DNA from: an uncultured Eubacterium sp.
Lineage (GTDB): Bacteria; Bacillota; Clostridia; Lachnospirales; Lachnospiraceae
Assembly: GCA_910584875.1 (NCBI GenBank)
Contig: CAJUDA010000007.1
Span: 62,001 to 126,000 of the forward strand
Direction of reading: 5' to 3'
Length of the DNA stretch: 64,000 bases
Part shown: piece by piece, positions 44,079 to 53,254 of the stretch
Numbering within the stretch: position 1 is the stretch's first letter
How the letters are laid out: each line of letters begins with the position of its first letter
Notes under the pieces: generated by a model
Seen by the model: only the letters and a program-made list of their open reading frames with translations
What the model was told of the DNA's origin: nothing
Database searches by the model: none
Made by a program: the position numbers and the translations under genes

Positions 44079-45167
44079 GTGATACCATATTTGGATATTA
44101 GTAGAATGCACCATATGATCAAAGATGATGTAGCAGATGCAATAAATAAGGTAATGACAAATGAATGGTACATTCTGGGACAGGAATTAAAGTGTTTTGA
44201 GGAGGAATATGCTGCCTATTGTGGTACACGATACTGTCTGGGCGTTGGAAATGGATTAGATGCATTGCATATTATTTTAAGTGCGTATGGTATTGGTGAA
44301 GGGGATGAAGTGATCGTCCCTGTCAATACGTTTATAGCGACTGCATTAGCAGTCAGTTATGTTGGTGCAACACCTGTATTTGTAGATGTTGATGAGAAAA
44401 CTTTTAATATAGATCCTGAACAGATCGAGAAAAAGATTACAGAAAAGACAAAGGCGATTATAGCAGTGCACTTATATGGACGTCTTGCCGATATGGAAAA
44501 GGTCAATCAGATCGCTGATAAAAATAAACTGTATGTAATTGAGGATGCTGCACAGGCTCATGGGGCATTTTCTTATGGAAAAAAAGCAGGAAGTTTTGGC
44601 ATGGCGGCTGGATTTAGTTTTTATCCAGGCAAAAATCTTGGCGCCATGGGAGATGCAGGAGCTATTACAACAAACGATGAACAAATATACGAAAAGGCAA
44701 AAGCATTGCGCAATTATGGATCAGGGGAAAAATATCATCACATTTACCAGGGTTTCAATTCCCGGATGGATGAATTGCAGGCTGCAATTCTGCGGGTGAA
44801 ACTCCGGCATTTGGATGAGTGGACAGTAAAGCGGCGAGAAATAGCAAAATTTTACCTGAATAATATTCAAAATAATAATATAAAATTACCGAAGTTTTCA
44901 GAAGAAGAGAATGTTTGGCATATATTTCCGGTATTTTGCGAAAATAGAGAAGACTTGCAGCGTTATTTACAGGATAGCGGAATTATGACACAGATTCATT
45001 ATCCGATCCCGGTTCATCTTCAGCAGGCATATCAGGAACTGGGATACCAGAAAGGAGATTTTCCGGTAACGGAACATCTTGCGGATACAGAACTTTCTCT
45101 GCCTGTCTGGTATGGTATGACAGAAAAGGAGATCGAGGAGATTGTATCAGCGCTAAATCAGTTCTAG
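44079..45167 (+). CDS. DegT/DnrJ/EryC1 aminotransferase, FdtB/QdtB-like
   Basis: PLP sugar aminotransferase, 362 aa from GTG 44079, where AAGGAG (44064-44069) is best spaced and the product starts MIPYLDISR; ATGs at 44052 and 44073 are alternatives. Strings: VGNGLDALHIILSAYGIGEGDEVIVP, VIEDAAQAHGAF and the PLP lysine in FYPGKNLGAMGDAG. Directly followed by the FdtA-like ketoisomerase, so it should aminate TDP-3-keto-6-deoxyhexose at C3 to give TDP-Fuc3N or TDP-Qui3N. Confidence 0.85.
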   Translation: MIPYLDISRMHHMIKDDVADAINKVMTNEWYILGQELKCFEEEYAAYCGTRYCLGVGNGLDALHIILSAYGIGEGDEVIVPVNTFIATALAVSYVGATPVFVDVDEKTFNIDPEQIEKKITEKTKAIIAVHLYGRLADMEKVNQIADKNKLYVIEDAAQAHGAFSYGKKAGSFGMAAGFSFYPGKNLGAMGDAGAITTNDEQIYEKAKALRNYGSGEKYHHIYQGFNSRMDELQAAILRVKLRHLDEWTVKRREIAKFYLNNIQNNNIKLPKFSEEENVWHIFPVFCENREDLQRYLQDSGIMTQIHYPIPVHLQQAYQELGYQKGDFPVTEHLADTELSLPVWYGMTEKEIEEIVSALNQF

Positions 45168-45184
45168 TAATGGAGGGGATACCT

Positions 45185-45586
45185 ATGCAGATTGTAAAAT
45201 ATCAGTTTCAGCAGCATGGAGATGAGAGGGGACAGCTCGTTGCTTTGGAGGAATTCATTGATATTCCGTTTGAAATTAAAAGAGTTTATTATATGTATGA
45301 TACGGGATTGGGAGTGACCAGAGGGTATCATGCCCATAAATCACTGGAGCAGATACTGATCTGTATTCATGGATCCTGTAAGATTTTATTAGACAATGGG
45401 ACTGAAAAAAAGAAAGTATTTTTAGAAAAACCATATGAGGGACTATATGTACCCAATAATATGTGGCGGGAAATGTATGACTTCTCAGAGGATGCGGTTT
45501 TAATGTGTCTGGCGTCAGAAGTGTATAATGAAGATGATTATATAAGAGATTATGATGAATTTCTTACATTCGTAAATAAAAAATAA
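45185..45586 (+). CDS. TDP-4-oxo-6-deoxy-D-glucose 3,4-oxoisomerase (FdtA/QdtA-like)
   Basis: 133 aa single-domain cupin; ATG 45185 behind GGAGGGG. Catalytic histidines are in TRGYHAHKSLEQ, with VPNNMWREMYDFS near the C-terminus as in the WxcM/FdtA family. It moves the keto group from C4 to C3 of TDP-4-keto-6-deoxyglucose; whether the C4 epimer is galacto (FdtA) or gluco (QdtA) cannot be told here. rmlA and rmlB, needed for its substrate, are not in the window. Confidence 0.87.
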   Translation: MQIVKYQFQQHGDERGQLVALEEFIDIPFEIKRVYYMYDTGLGVTRGYHAHKSLEQILICIHGSCKILLDNGTEKKKVFLEKPYEGLYVPNNMWREMYDFSEDAVLMCLASEVYNEDDYIRDYDEFLTFVNKK

Positions 45587-45611
45587 GATTCTTAGAAAAG
45601 AGGGACAGTAA

Positions 45612-46988
45612 ATGAATGATAAAGCAATAATCTGGGGAACTGCCAGTAACGGTGAAAAAGCATTTTATAAAGTTTCAGATCTTTGGGAAATAGCAGGATT
45701 TTGTGATAATGACCGCAATAAATGGGATCAGAAATTTATGGAGCTTACAATTTATCAACCCGATGATGTAGTTAAAATGACCGATTGTGATGTGGTTGTA
45801 GCAAGCTTATGGTTTGAGGAAATCATTGACCAGTTATTGGAGATGGGGATAGCGGAAGAGCGGATTTATTATATTAACCCGACGGCTTTTGTTATACAGA
45901 GTTTAAAGGGAGTGGAACTTTCCAGAAAGAGAAAGAGAGATATGAGAATTTTGTTCGTACAGCGTGTGCCGGGAATTCGCATCGATAAAATGGCTTGTGT
46001 TTTGAAAGATCACGGAGTCAGATCGGATTTGGCATATTTAATGGAAGCTCCGGATTATTGTATAGGAATGAAGAGAATCCCGTATGAGAGAGTAATTCCG
46101 ATCAATGATTTGACAGGGTTTATCCGTTATGTTGATGGAGAAGATTACGACCTTGTCTGGAGCGCCAATTCACCAGACTATTTAACAACATTACTATTGA
46201 GTTCGAATAAAAGGATCATTCATGATACAGCTGACATGATGTCGATATGGTATGATATTAATATTGATCAGATGGTTCATGAATTTGTGGCAAACAGGCT
46301 GTGCCAGGCAAATGTGTATGTCACAGAAGAGGTTAGGCATATCGCGGAACAGAAGTTTGATCTTGGAAGAAGAGAGGTTCTGATTTTAAATAATTATGTT
46401 CTGAAGAAGGATAAACCGAAAAAATTTTTACAGAAAAAAAGCAGTATAGATGGAGAAATACATTGTGTATATGAGGGAGGAATCTGGGAGGGTGAAAAAA
46501 CACTGAGATATTACGAAGATATTTTTACAGCGATTGCCAGACAGAATATACATGTACACTTTTATAGTGAAGAGAATGAGTATGTCAGGTCATTGGGAGA
46601 ACTACACCCATATATGCATTATGAGGGATGTCTTCCTTATGAAGAATTAATGACTGAACTGACACAGTATGATGTGGGTCTGGTGGTACTTAATATAACA
46701 CCAAGGAATAATACCTTTTTGCAGACTACATTTCCCAATAAGATATTTGAATATCTTTTTGCAGCACTTCCCGTGGCGGTAGCCAATATCGATTCGTTGA
46801 AAAAGTTTGCGAATGAATATGAGGTTGGCCAATATCTGGATCTGGACGGTGATATACGGGGACAGATCGGGCAGATATCAAAAATAAAAGTAGATAAAGA
46901 TTTTCTTGAGAATAATAAACTGACAATGGATGATCAGGCAGAAAAAATCATAGAATTTTTTGAACGCGTCATTGACCATACTTTATAA
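45612..46988 (+). CDS. Glycosyltransferase (GT-B) with N-terminal Rossmann-like domain
   Basis: 458 aa. Residues 1-~105 repeat the Rossmann-like module (AIIWGTASNGEKAFYK, FCDNDRNKW, VVVASLWFEEIIDQLLEMGI) found in the frameshifted methyltransferase. From ~residue 112 (MRILFVQRVPGIRIDKMA) a GT4-type GT-B transferase follows, with a C-terminal donor-site segment (YDVGLVVLNITPRNNTFLQTTFPNKIFEYLFAALPVAV). Cytosolic glycan assembly; the donor is unknown. Confidence 0.8.
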   Translation: MNDKAIIWGTASNGEKAFYKVSDLWEIAGFCDNDRNKWDQKFMELTIYQPDDVVKMTDCDVVVASLWFEEIIDQLLEMGIAEERIYYINPTAFVIQSLKGVELSRKRKRDMRILFVQRVPGIRIDKMACVLKDHGVRSDLAYLMEAPDYCIGMKRIPYERVIPINDLTGFIRYVDGEDYDLVWSANSPDYLTTLLLSSNKRIIHDTADMMSIWYDINIDQMVHEFVANRLCQANVYVTEEVRHIAEQKFDLGRREVLILNNYVLKKDKPKKFLQKKSSIDGEIHCVYEGGIWEGEKTLRYYEDIFTAIARQNIHVHFYSEENEYVRSLGELHPYMHYEGCLPYEELMTELTQYDVGLVVLNITPRNNTFLQTTFPNKIFEYLFAALPVAVANIDSLKKFANEYEVGQYLDLDGDIRGQIGQISKIKVDKDFLENNKLTMDDQAEKIIEFFERVIDHTL

Positions 46989-47011
46989 ATAAAAGAAAGT
47001 TGTTGGAATAA

Positions 47012-48112
47012 ATGAAGAAAATATTAGTAGTATTTGGGACAAGACCAGAAGCGATAAAAATGTGTCCTCTGGTCTTGGAATTAAAAAAAAGAACTAGTAA
47101 ATTCAGGATCGTAGTTTGTGTGACCGGACAGCATAAGCAGATGCTGGAACAGGTTTTAGAAGTGTTTCATATTACGCCGGATTATGATCTGGCAATTATG
47201 CAGGAAAGCCAGTCGCTATTTGATATTACCAACAATATTTTGGTGAAAATGAAGGATGTACTTGAAATTGAATCACCCGATGCTGTCCTCGTCCATGGAG
47301 ATACATCGACAACTTTTTCAGCTGCTCTTGCAGCGTTTTATATGAAAATTCCAATTGGGCATATCGAGGCTGGTTTGCGGACCTATGATATTAATTCTCC
47401 CTACCCGGAAGAGTTTAACCGACAGGCAGTCGGCATTATAACGTCTTACCATTTTGCGCCGACTGATTTGGCAAGAGAGAATTTATTAAAGGAAGGGAAA
47501 AAGAAAGAGACGATTTATGTTACTGGTAATACGGCAATTGATGCACTAAAAACAACAATACGGAGTAGTTATTCCCATTCGGAATTGGAGTGGTCAAAGG
47601 GGAGCCGGTTAATATTAATTACCGTACATCGCAGAGAAAATATTGGCGGGCCGATGGAACATATTTTCAATGCCATCCGGAAAATATGTAATGAGTATAG
47701 CGATGTGAAAGTGATTTATCCTATTCATATGAATCCGGTAATCCGGCAGTTGGCAGGTAACATACTGGGCGGGGAAAGACAGATCCATATTATTGAGCCC
47801 CTGGAAGTGATTGATTTTCATAATTTTATGGCAGGAAGTTATATGATTCTTACCGATTCTGGAGGAATCCAGGAGGAAGCTCCTTCCCTGGGGAAGCCGG
47901 TATTAGTCGTAAGAGATACAACGGAGCGGCCAGAAGGGGTGGCGGCAGGTACGTTAAAGCTAGTTGGTACTGACGAGAACAATATTTATGATAATATGAA
48001 ACGGCTTCTTGACAATGAGGAAGAATATAAAAAAATGAGCCAGGCAAGCAATCCATATGGTGATGGGACTGCGTGTTGTCAGATTGCAGATATACTGGAA
48101 AATCAGATGTAA
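47012..48112 (+). CDS. wecB: UDP-N-acetylglucosamine 2-epimerase (non-hydrolysing)
   Basis: 366 aa, full length for WecB/MnaA. FGTRPEAIKMCPL, HGDTSTTFSAALAAF, HIEAGLRTYD, YPEEFNRQAV, THRRENIG-like VHRRENIGG, and DSGGIQEEAPSLGKPVLV are all family signatures. It interconverts UDP-GlcNAc and UDP-ManNAc. No WecC-type dehydrogenase accompanies it, so ManNAc itself is probably the sugar used. Confidence 0.95.
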   Translation: MKKILVVFGTRPEAIKMCPLVLELKKRTSKFRIVVCVTGQHKQMLEQVLEVFHITPDYDLAIMQESQSLFDITNNILVKMKDVLEIESPDAVLVHGDTSTTFSAALAAFYMKIPIGHIEAGLRTYDINSPYPEEFNRQAVGIITSYHFAPTDLARENLLKEGKKKETIYVTGNTAIDALKTTIRSSYSHSELEWSKGSRLILITVHRRENIGGPMEHIFNAIRKICNEYSDVKVIYPIHMNPVIRQLAGNILGGERQIHIIEPLEVIDFHNFMAGSYMILTDSGGIQEEAPSLGKPVLVVRDTTERPEGVAAGTLKLVGTDENNIYDNMKRLLDNEEEYKKMSQASNPYGDGTACCQIADILENQM

Positions 48113-48177
48113 AGAGAATGGGTTATAAGAGGAACGGACGTTACAGGGTAAAATGAGACTGGCTTGGGGGAATTAGG

Positions 48178-49647
48178 ATGCTGATTGGAAAAGATGGAAA
48201 ACTGATAAATAGAAATCAAATGGCACAGTATGATTCGATTGTTTTTTATGGTGCCTCTTTGAGAAACAAAAAAGTAATTGATACATATGGAATCAGGGAT
48301 AAAGTGAGATATGTGGTTGACAGCAATGAGAAACTGGCAGGCAGCTATATCGACGGATATAAGATTTATGAGAAAAAGGTATTGGCTGAAGAAGAAGAGA
48401 AGACACTTATTTTGACCGTGCTGGAACGATATGCGGAAGAAATAATCGAAGATGTCAGCCAGCTTTCGCATTGTGATCTGGCATTCTACCTGACGGGTGA
48501 ATGTGATTTAGAGGTTATAAAAAAAGAGAATGGGAGGGTAACGGAGGCTCTAAACAAAAAAAATTATATACATTTGTTTCCGGATGAAAAATTTTTGATT
48601 CCCTTTTATACAATGCTGGAGGATCATTTTAACATTACAGAACATTTTTTTATCATTGATTACGACCGGAATGATTTAATGGAGAATCAATACAAAAACC
48701 TTGAGTATGCATGTAAGAAGAACAAAAAAAATAAAAATATTATGATCATGAAGGATTTTGGAAATTTACAGAATATTGTTGACGACCCAAATAACTGTAA
48801 TGATTTCTTTTATACAGATGAATTAGCTGATTTCTTTGAAAAGGCAGAGAAAATAATATTGCATTCGGTTGCTTTTTCCGAAAATTTCTTAAGATTTATT
48901 CAATCTATGATAAACAGAGACTGTGGGAAAAAGATGATCTGGATCTGCTGGGGAGGAGATATATATTTTGATGAGAATTCTTTTGTGGCTAAAGAAATAT
49001 TAGAAAAAATAAGCTATGGAAGTGCGGCAAAATATCGTATTGATAACATAGTACAAAAATGCAAAATAATAATGAAAGAGACAAATGTAGCACGTTATGC
49101 GTATATACCACATGAGATTGAAATGGATGGGGAGACAATATCGGATGAACAAAGAACTGTTAATATTTTACTGGGACACTATGCAGCAGAAGATAACAAT
49201 CTTGAATATGGATTAGATATTTTATACAAATTCCGGGACAATGGTATAAAGATTTATTGTACGCTGTCGTATGGGATTGAGGGTTATAGAGACAAAATAA
49301 TAAAAAAGGGAAAGCAGATGTTTGGAGATAAATTTATCCCTATTACGGATTACATGGAATTGGATAAATATTGGAAGTTTTTGGAGTCCATTGATGTGGC
49401 AATATATCCCATGATCCGATTTGGAGCTGCGACTACGTTGTCTTATCTGAATTTATTAGGAAAGAAAATATATATGATGAAAGATATGGCAGCCATATCT
49501 TTGGGTAAGGGGATTTATGTGGAAGATATCGATAAAATTAAAGAACAGGGATGGGAGGAATTTATTATATCAGATTCCAGCAGGGAAGAGGATTCATTGG
49601 AGCGATTGAATGATACCATAGTATCATACTGGGAAACTATTTTATAG
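48178..49647 (+). CDS. WecF-like TDP-fucosamine acetyltransferase-family glycosyltransferase with N-terminal extension
   Basis: 489 aa. Residues ~1-115 are another Rossmann-like module (IVFYGASLRNKKVIDTYGI, VVDSNEKLAGSYI). The C-terminal ~360 residues match the TDP-Fuc4NAc:lipid II Fuc4NAc transferase family (WecF): HSVAFSENFLRF, WICWGGDIYF, ILLGHYAAEDNNLEYGLDIL, IDVAIYPMIRFGAATTLSYLNLLGKKIYM. Such enzymes use TDP-acylamino-dideoxyhexoses, which fits the Fdt- and WecE-like genes alongside. The call means a Fuc4NAc/Fuc3NAc-type glycosyltransferase, not an acetyltransferase. Confidence 0.78.
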   Translation: MLIGKDGKLINRNQMAQYDSIVFYGASLRNKKVIDTYGIRDKVRYVVDSNEKLAGSYIDGYKIYEKKVLAEEEEKTLILTVLERYAEEIIEDVSQLSHCDLAFYLTGECDLEVIKKENGRVTEALNKKNYIHLFPDEKFLIPFYTMLEDHFNITEHFFIIDYDRNDLMENQYKNLEYACKKNKKNKNIMIMKDFGNLQNIVDDPNNCNDFFYTDELADFFEKAEKIILHSVAFSENFLRFIQSMINRDCGKKMIWICWGGDIYFDENSFVAKEILEKISYGSAAKYRIDNIVQKCKIIMKETNVARYAYIPHEIEMDGETISDEQRTVNILLGHYAAEDNNLEYGLDILYKFRDNGIKIYCTLSYGIEGYRDKIIKKGKQMFGDKFIPITDYMELDKYWKFLESIDVAIYPMIRFGAATTLSYLNLLGKKIYMMKDMAAISLGKGIYVEDIDKIKEQGWEEFIISDSSREEDSLERLNDTIVSYWETIL

Positions 49648-49699
49648 ACAGAGAAGTCAGGACGACTGAAAACAGGTAAGTTTTTGAAGGAGATATAGT

Positions 49700-50560
49700 A
49701 TGGGTACAAAACCAGAAACAGGAGTAAATGTAATTATCGGGGATAATGTACGATTTGGAAATCATGTTATTATTAAAAATAATTGTATCATTGAAGATAA
49801 TGTAGTGCTCGGTGATAATATCTATATAGATCATAACTGTATTATCCGCAGTGATGTGTCGATTGCAAGCGATTCTATGATTGGAGCTAATTGCATTATT
49901 GGTGAGTATCAGATGGATTTTTATGCTGACCGGCTTTATCATAAACATGAATTAAAAATAGGGGAACGAGCGCTTATTCGCAGTGGCAGTGTTATTTATA
50001 ATGGTTCTGAAATTGGGAAAAACTTTCAGTGCGGGCATCACGTTACGATCCGTGAACGGACACAAATTGGCGATAATGTCAGTATTGGTACATTATCGGA
50101 TATACAGGGAGATTGCCGGTTGGGAAATTTTGTAAGACTGCATAGTGATGTTTTCATAGGAAAACATTCCCGGATTGACGATTGTGTATGGATTTTTCCT
50201 CATGCTGTTTTCACGAATGATCCGACACCGCCATCTGAACATGAATTTGGAGCATATATTCATTCGTTTGCGATTATTGCGGCTAATGCTATTTTACTGC
50301 CAGGGGTAGAAATTCATACGGATGCCCTGGTCGGTGCCGGAGCAGTTGTTACCAGGGATGTAGATAAATATGAAGTAGCTCTTGGTAATCCAGCTAAAAT
50401 AAAGGGCGATGTCCGGGATATAAAGAACAGGGAAAGTGGGGAACGGCATTATCCATGGCGATATCATTTTGACAGGGCTATGCCGTGGGAAAACTATGGA
50501 TTTGATCATTGGTATAATGAATTAGATGATAAGATGAAAACTATGCTTCTTGGTAAGTAG
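49700..50560 (+). CDS. Left-handed beta-helix (hexapeptide) acyltransferase
   Basis: 286 aa with continuous hexapeptide repeats ([IV]-G-D-N-V type: VIIGDNVRFGNHVIIKNNCIIEDNVVLGDN, later RTQIGDNVSIGTLSDIQG) and a C-terminal GAGAVVTRDVDKYEVALGNPAKI tail typical of nucleotide-sugar N-acyltransferases such as FdtC/QdtC. The last ~50 residues (YPWRYHFDRAMPWENYGFDHWY) extend beyond the usual domain. Candidate N-acyltransferase for the TDP-amino sugar; the acyl donor could be acetyl-CoA or the ACP-bound product of the KASIII unit. Confidence 0.82.
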   Translation: MGTKPETGVNVIIGDNVRFGNHVIIKNNCIIEDNVVLGDNIYIDHNCIIRSDVSIASDSMIGANCIIGEYQMDFYADRLYHKHELKIGERALIRSGSVIYNGSEIGKNFQCGHHVTIRERTQIGDNVSIGTLSDIQGDCRLGNFVRLHSDVFIGKHSRIDDCVWIFPHAVFTNDPTPPSEHEFGAYIHSFAIIAANAILLPGVEIHTDALVGAGAVVTRDVDKYEVALGNPAKIKGDVRDIKNRESGERHYPWRYHFDRAMPWENYGFDHWYNELDDKMKTMLLGK

Positions 50561-50579
50561 CCTGCATTATCGTACATTT

Positions 50580-50609
50580 TTGACAATAATCAGCTGCATA
50601 TGATATACT
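50580..50609 (+). promoter_or_regulatory. SigA promoter within the glycan block
   Basis: TTGACA (50580-50585), 18-nt spacer, TATACT (50604-50609), 71 bp upstream of the WecE-like gene. Probably starts a second transcript running to 56264. Confidence 0.75.
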
Positions 50610-50679
50610 GTAGCTATGTGTAAGAGTGATTAAAATCAGACAAAGATAAATTATTTTGAACATATAAGAGGTGAGTCCT

Positions 50680-51810
50680 ATGATACCATTTAATAAGGCC
50701 ATATATCTGCCGGAAGCCTTCTCTTATGTTAAAAAGATGGTTGAGACCGGTAAGATCGCAGGAGATGGTACATATACAAAATTATGCAGTGAATGGATGG
50801 AAAAGCGTTTTTGTGCAAAGAAAGTGTTATTAACCGTTTCCTGTACTGCCGCATTGGAAATGACGGCGATTTTACTGGATATAAAAGAGGGGGATGAGGT
50901 GATCATGCCTTCTTATACCTTTGTATCAACGGCAAACGCATTTGTACTCCGTGGGGCAAAAGTAGTTTTTGTTGATATTCGACCAGACACGATGAATATT
51001 GATGAGAAACTGATTGAGAAAGCGATTACGGATAAAACAAAAGCGATTGTAGTAGTCCATTATGCCGGAGTTGCCTGTGAGATGGATACGATTATGGAGA
51101 TTGCAAAACGCTATCAGCTTCCTGTGATCGAAGATGCTGCCCAGGGAGTTATGTCGACTTATAAAGGGAAAGCACTTGGTACGATTGGAGATCTGGGATG
51201 CTATAGCTTCCATGAAACAAAAAACTATACGATGGGTGAGGGAGGGGCTCTGGTCATTAATAATGATAAATATATGGAACGGGCTGAAATAATCCGGGAA
51301 AAGGGAACGAACAGGGCACGTTTTTTTCGTGGAGAAATCGATAAATATAGCTGGGTCGATATTGGTTCATCCTATCTGCCAAGTGAGTTTAATGTGTCCT
51401 ATCTGTATGGTCAGCTGGAGCGTGCCGATGAGATCAATGAAAACAGACTGGAAACCTGGCGGTATTATTATGACACATTAAAAGAGTTAGAAGATAAGAT
51501 TGAACTGCCTTATGTTCCGGAACTGTGTATCCATAATGCGCATATGTTTTTTATTAAACTGAAAGATCTGGAACAGAGGACTGCTTTTATAAAGGATATG
51601 AGAGATCTTGGAATCGGGTGTGTATTTCACTACGTACCATTACATGGAGTTGAGGCAGGGAAAAAATATGGAAGATTTGACGGAAATGACCAGTATACGA
51701 CAAGAGAGAGTGAGAGAATTGTCCGCCTGCCCATGTATTATGGATTGGAAGAGAAACATACTAAAAAAATAGTAACTGAGATTATAAAGTGGATGGAAAG
51801 AGAGAGTTGA
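50680..51810 (+). CDS. TDP-4-oxo-6-deoxyhexose aminotransferase (WecE-like)
   Basis: 376 aa DegT-family PLP enzyme; ATG 50680 with AGAGGTGA upstream. MIPFNKAIYLPEAF, TVSCTAALEMTAILLDIKEGDEVIMPSYTFVSTANAFVLRG, VIEDAAQGVMSTYKGKALGTIGDLGCYSFHETKNYTMGEGGAL (PLP lysine in ETKNYT) are close to WecE/RffA, which makes TDP-4-amino-4,6-dideoxygalactose. Together with the FdtB-like gene it implies two different TDP-amino-sugars or amination at C3 and C4. Confidence 0.87.
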   Translation: MIPFNKAIYLPEAFSYVKKMVETGKIAGDGTYTKLCSEWMEKRFCAKKVLLTVSCTAALEMTAILLDIKEGDEVIMPSYTFVSTANAFVLRGAKVVFVDIRPDTMNIDEKLIEKAITDKTKAIVVVHYAGVACEMDTIMEIAKRYQLPVIEDAAQGVMSTYKGKALGTIGDLGCYSFHETKNYTMGEGGALVINNDKYMERAEIIREKGTNRARFFRGEIDKYSWVDIGSSYLPSEFNVSYLYGQLERADEINENRLETWRYYYDTLKELEDKIELPYVPELCIHNAHMFFIKLKDLEQRTAFIKDMRDLGIGCVFHYVPLHGVEAGKKYGRFDGNDQYTTRESERIVRLPMYYGLEEKHTKKIVTEIIKWMERES

Positions 51811-51830
51811 GGTTGGGAAAAAAAGAAAAC

Positions 51831-53210
51831 ATGGACAATGCGTTAGAAGCGGTATTGATAAAGCGGGAAAAGTGTCTGACTGAAATGGTGAGTGAACAGG
51901 TATTGGAAGAGTATATGCAGTCAATGCAAAATTTAGGTACATTAGACAGGGATATCCAGTATTCATTACTGTTGGACATGAATCTGATTGAGATGAAGTG
52001 CCCGGAGGCGATATATTCTGATTTTTATATTCAGAAAAAGAGGATGATGGAAGAACTGGCGCAAAGTTATTATGGTAATATGTGTAGAAAGAGGCATCCG
52101 GATCGAAATCAGAAGCGCATTGCCATTTTCACGAATACATGGAGGGACGAAAGATATTCAATTGGAATTGTTATGGCAACACTGGCAAATGAAATTTGCA
52201 GACAAGGTTATGAGGTAGCAGTTTTTATAGAAAATCAGTACAGGCATGACGAGAGGATTCGGGATGTTCTAAATACAGATTTACTGGTCAATGCGGAAGA
52301 TTACCGGTCAGATCATGAAAAGATGCTTTTGCCCCGGATCAGGACTTATTATAGTAAAGGAGATACAGTCAGGGAAAAAATCGTGGATCAGATTGATAAC
52401 ATATTTGATTATGGTCCTTCCCTTATCATTGACATAGCGGATGAAAATTCCTGTTGTTCCAGAATATTATATGAGAATTTTCCGTTATTTTATTTCCCTA
52501 TGAGGAGTAATCATGGATCAAGTATGTTTTTCCATAGATATTTAGCGGTTGATCCAGATCGGATGAAACAGATCATTAAGAAATATCATTGTTTTGATGA
52601 AAAGCTTATTGCCCCATTTACCGGAGGTATTACAGAATTTCCACTAGCGAAGTCAGAGTATGATAAAAGGGAGCAGCTGGGAGTGGAACATTCTTTTGTA
52701 CTGGTAACCGTTGGAAATCGGCTGGTCCATGATCTGAGCAGGGAATTTATATGCTTTGTCGCAGAATACCTGCAGGAGCACCCGCAATTTGCCTGGGTGT
52801 TTGTCGGGAGAGATCTTCCGGATTATCTGCTTAAGGAAAGGACACAACGGAATTTAGAGAAACAAATCATAGTAAGAGGATATGAAAAAGATTTAATTGC
52901 CTTATATCATATTTGCGATGTATATGTGAATCCAATGCGCAAGGGAGGCGGTTTGAGTATTGCCTGGGCGATGCACGAAGGGCTTCCGGTAGCGATGTTA
53001 AAATATACGTCAGATGGTCTTTCCTGGATCGGCGAAGAAAATGCGATCGATGGAGGGATGCAGGAGCTGGGACAATATTTGAATGCCTTGTGGGAAGACA
53101 AAAAACTATATAATGAGGAAAGCAAAAAAATGAAGGAAAAGGCGGATCAGAGGACACCTGCCAGGTGTGTAGAACAGATTTTCAGGATCTATTCAGAAAT
53201 GGAAATATAA
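51831..53210 (+). CDS. GT-B glycosyltransferase (GT4-like)
   Basis: 459 aa from ATG 51831; the ribosome site is weak and in-frame TTG 51807 or GTG 51789 are alternatives overlapping the aminotransferase. A ~100 aa helical N-terminus precedes a GT-B fold (RIAIFTNTWRDERYSIGIVMATLANEI; VLVTVGNRLVHDLSREF; WVFVGRDLPDYLL; DLIALYHICDVYVNPMRKGGGLSIAWAMHEGLPVAM). The C-terminal E-x7-E-like donor site is replaced by GGGLSIAWAMHEG. Cytosolic glycan enzyme; specificity unknown. Confidence 0.78.
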   Translation: MDNALEAVLIKREKCLTEMVSEQVLEEYMQSMQNLGTLDRDIQYSLLLDMNLIEMKCPEAIYSDFYIQKKRMMEELAQSYYGNMCRKRHPDRNQKRIAIFTNTWRDERYSIGIVMATLANEICRQGYEVAVFIENQYRHDERIRDVLNTDLLVNAEDYRSDHEKMLLPRIRTYYSKGDTVREKIVDQIDNIFDYGPSLIIDIADENSCCSRILYENFPLFYFPMRSNHGSSMFFHRYLAVDPDRMKQIIKKYHCFDEKLIAPFTGGITEFPLAKSEYDKREQLGVEHSFVLVTVGNRLVHDLSREFICFVAEYLQEHPQFAWVFVGRDLPDYLLKERTQRNLEKQIIVRGYEKDLIALYHICDVYVNPMRKGGGLSIAWAMHEGLPVAMLKYTSDGLSWIGEENAIDGGMQELGQYLNALWEDKKLYNEESKKMKEKADQRTPARCVEQIFRIYSEMEI

Positions 53211-53254
53211 TGCAAATTATATATAACGAAAAAAACAAGAAAGGAAATGAGAAA

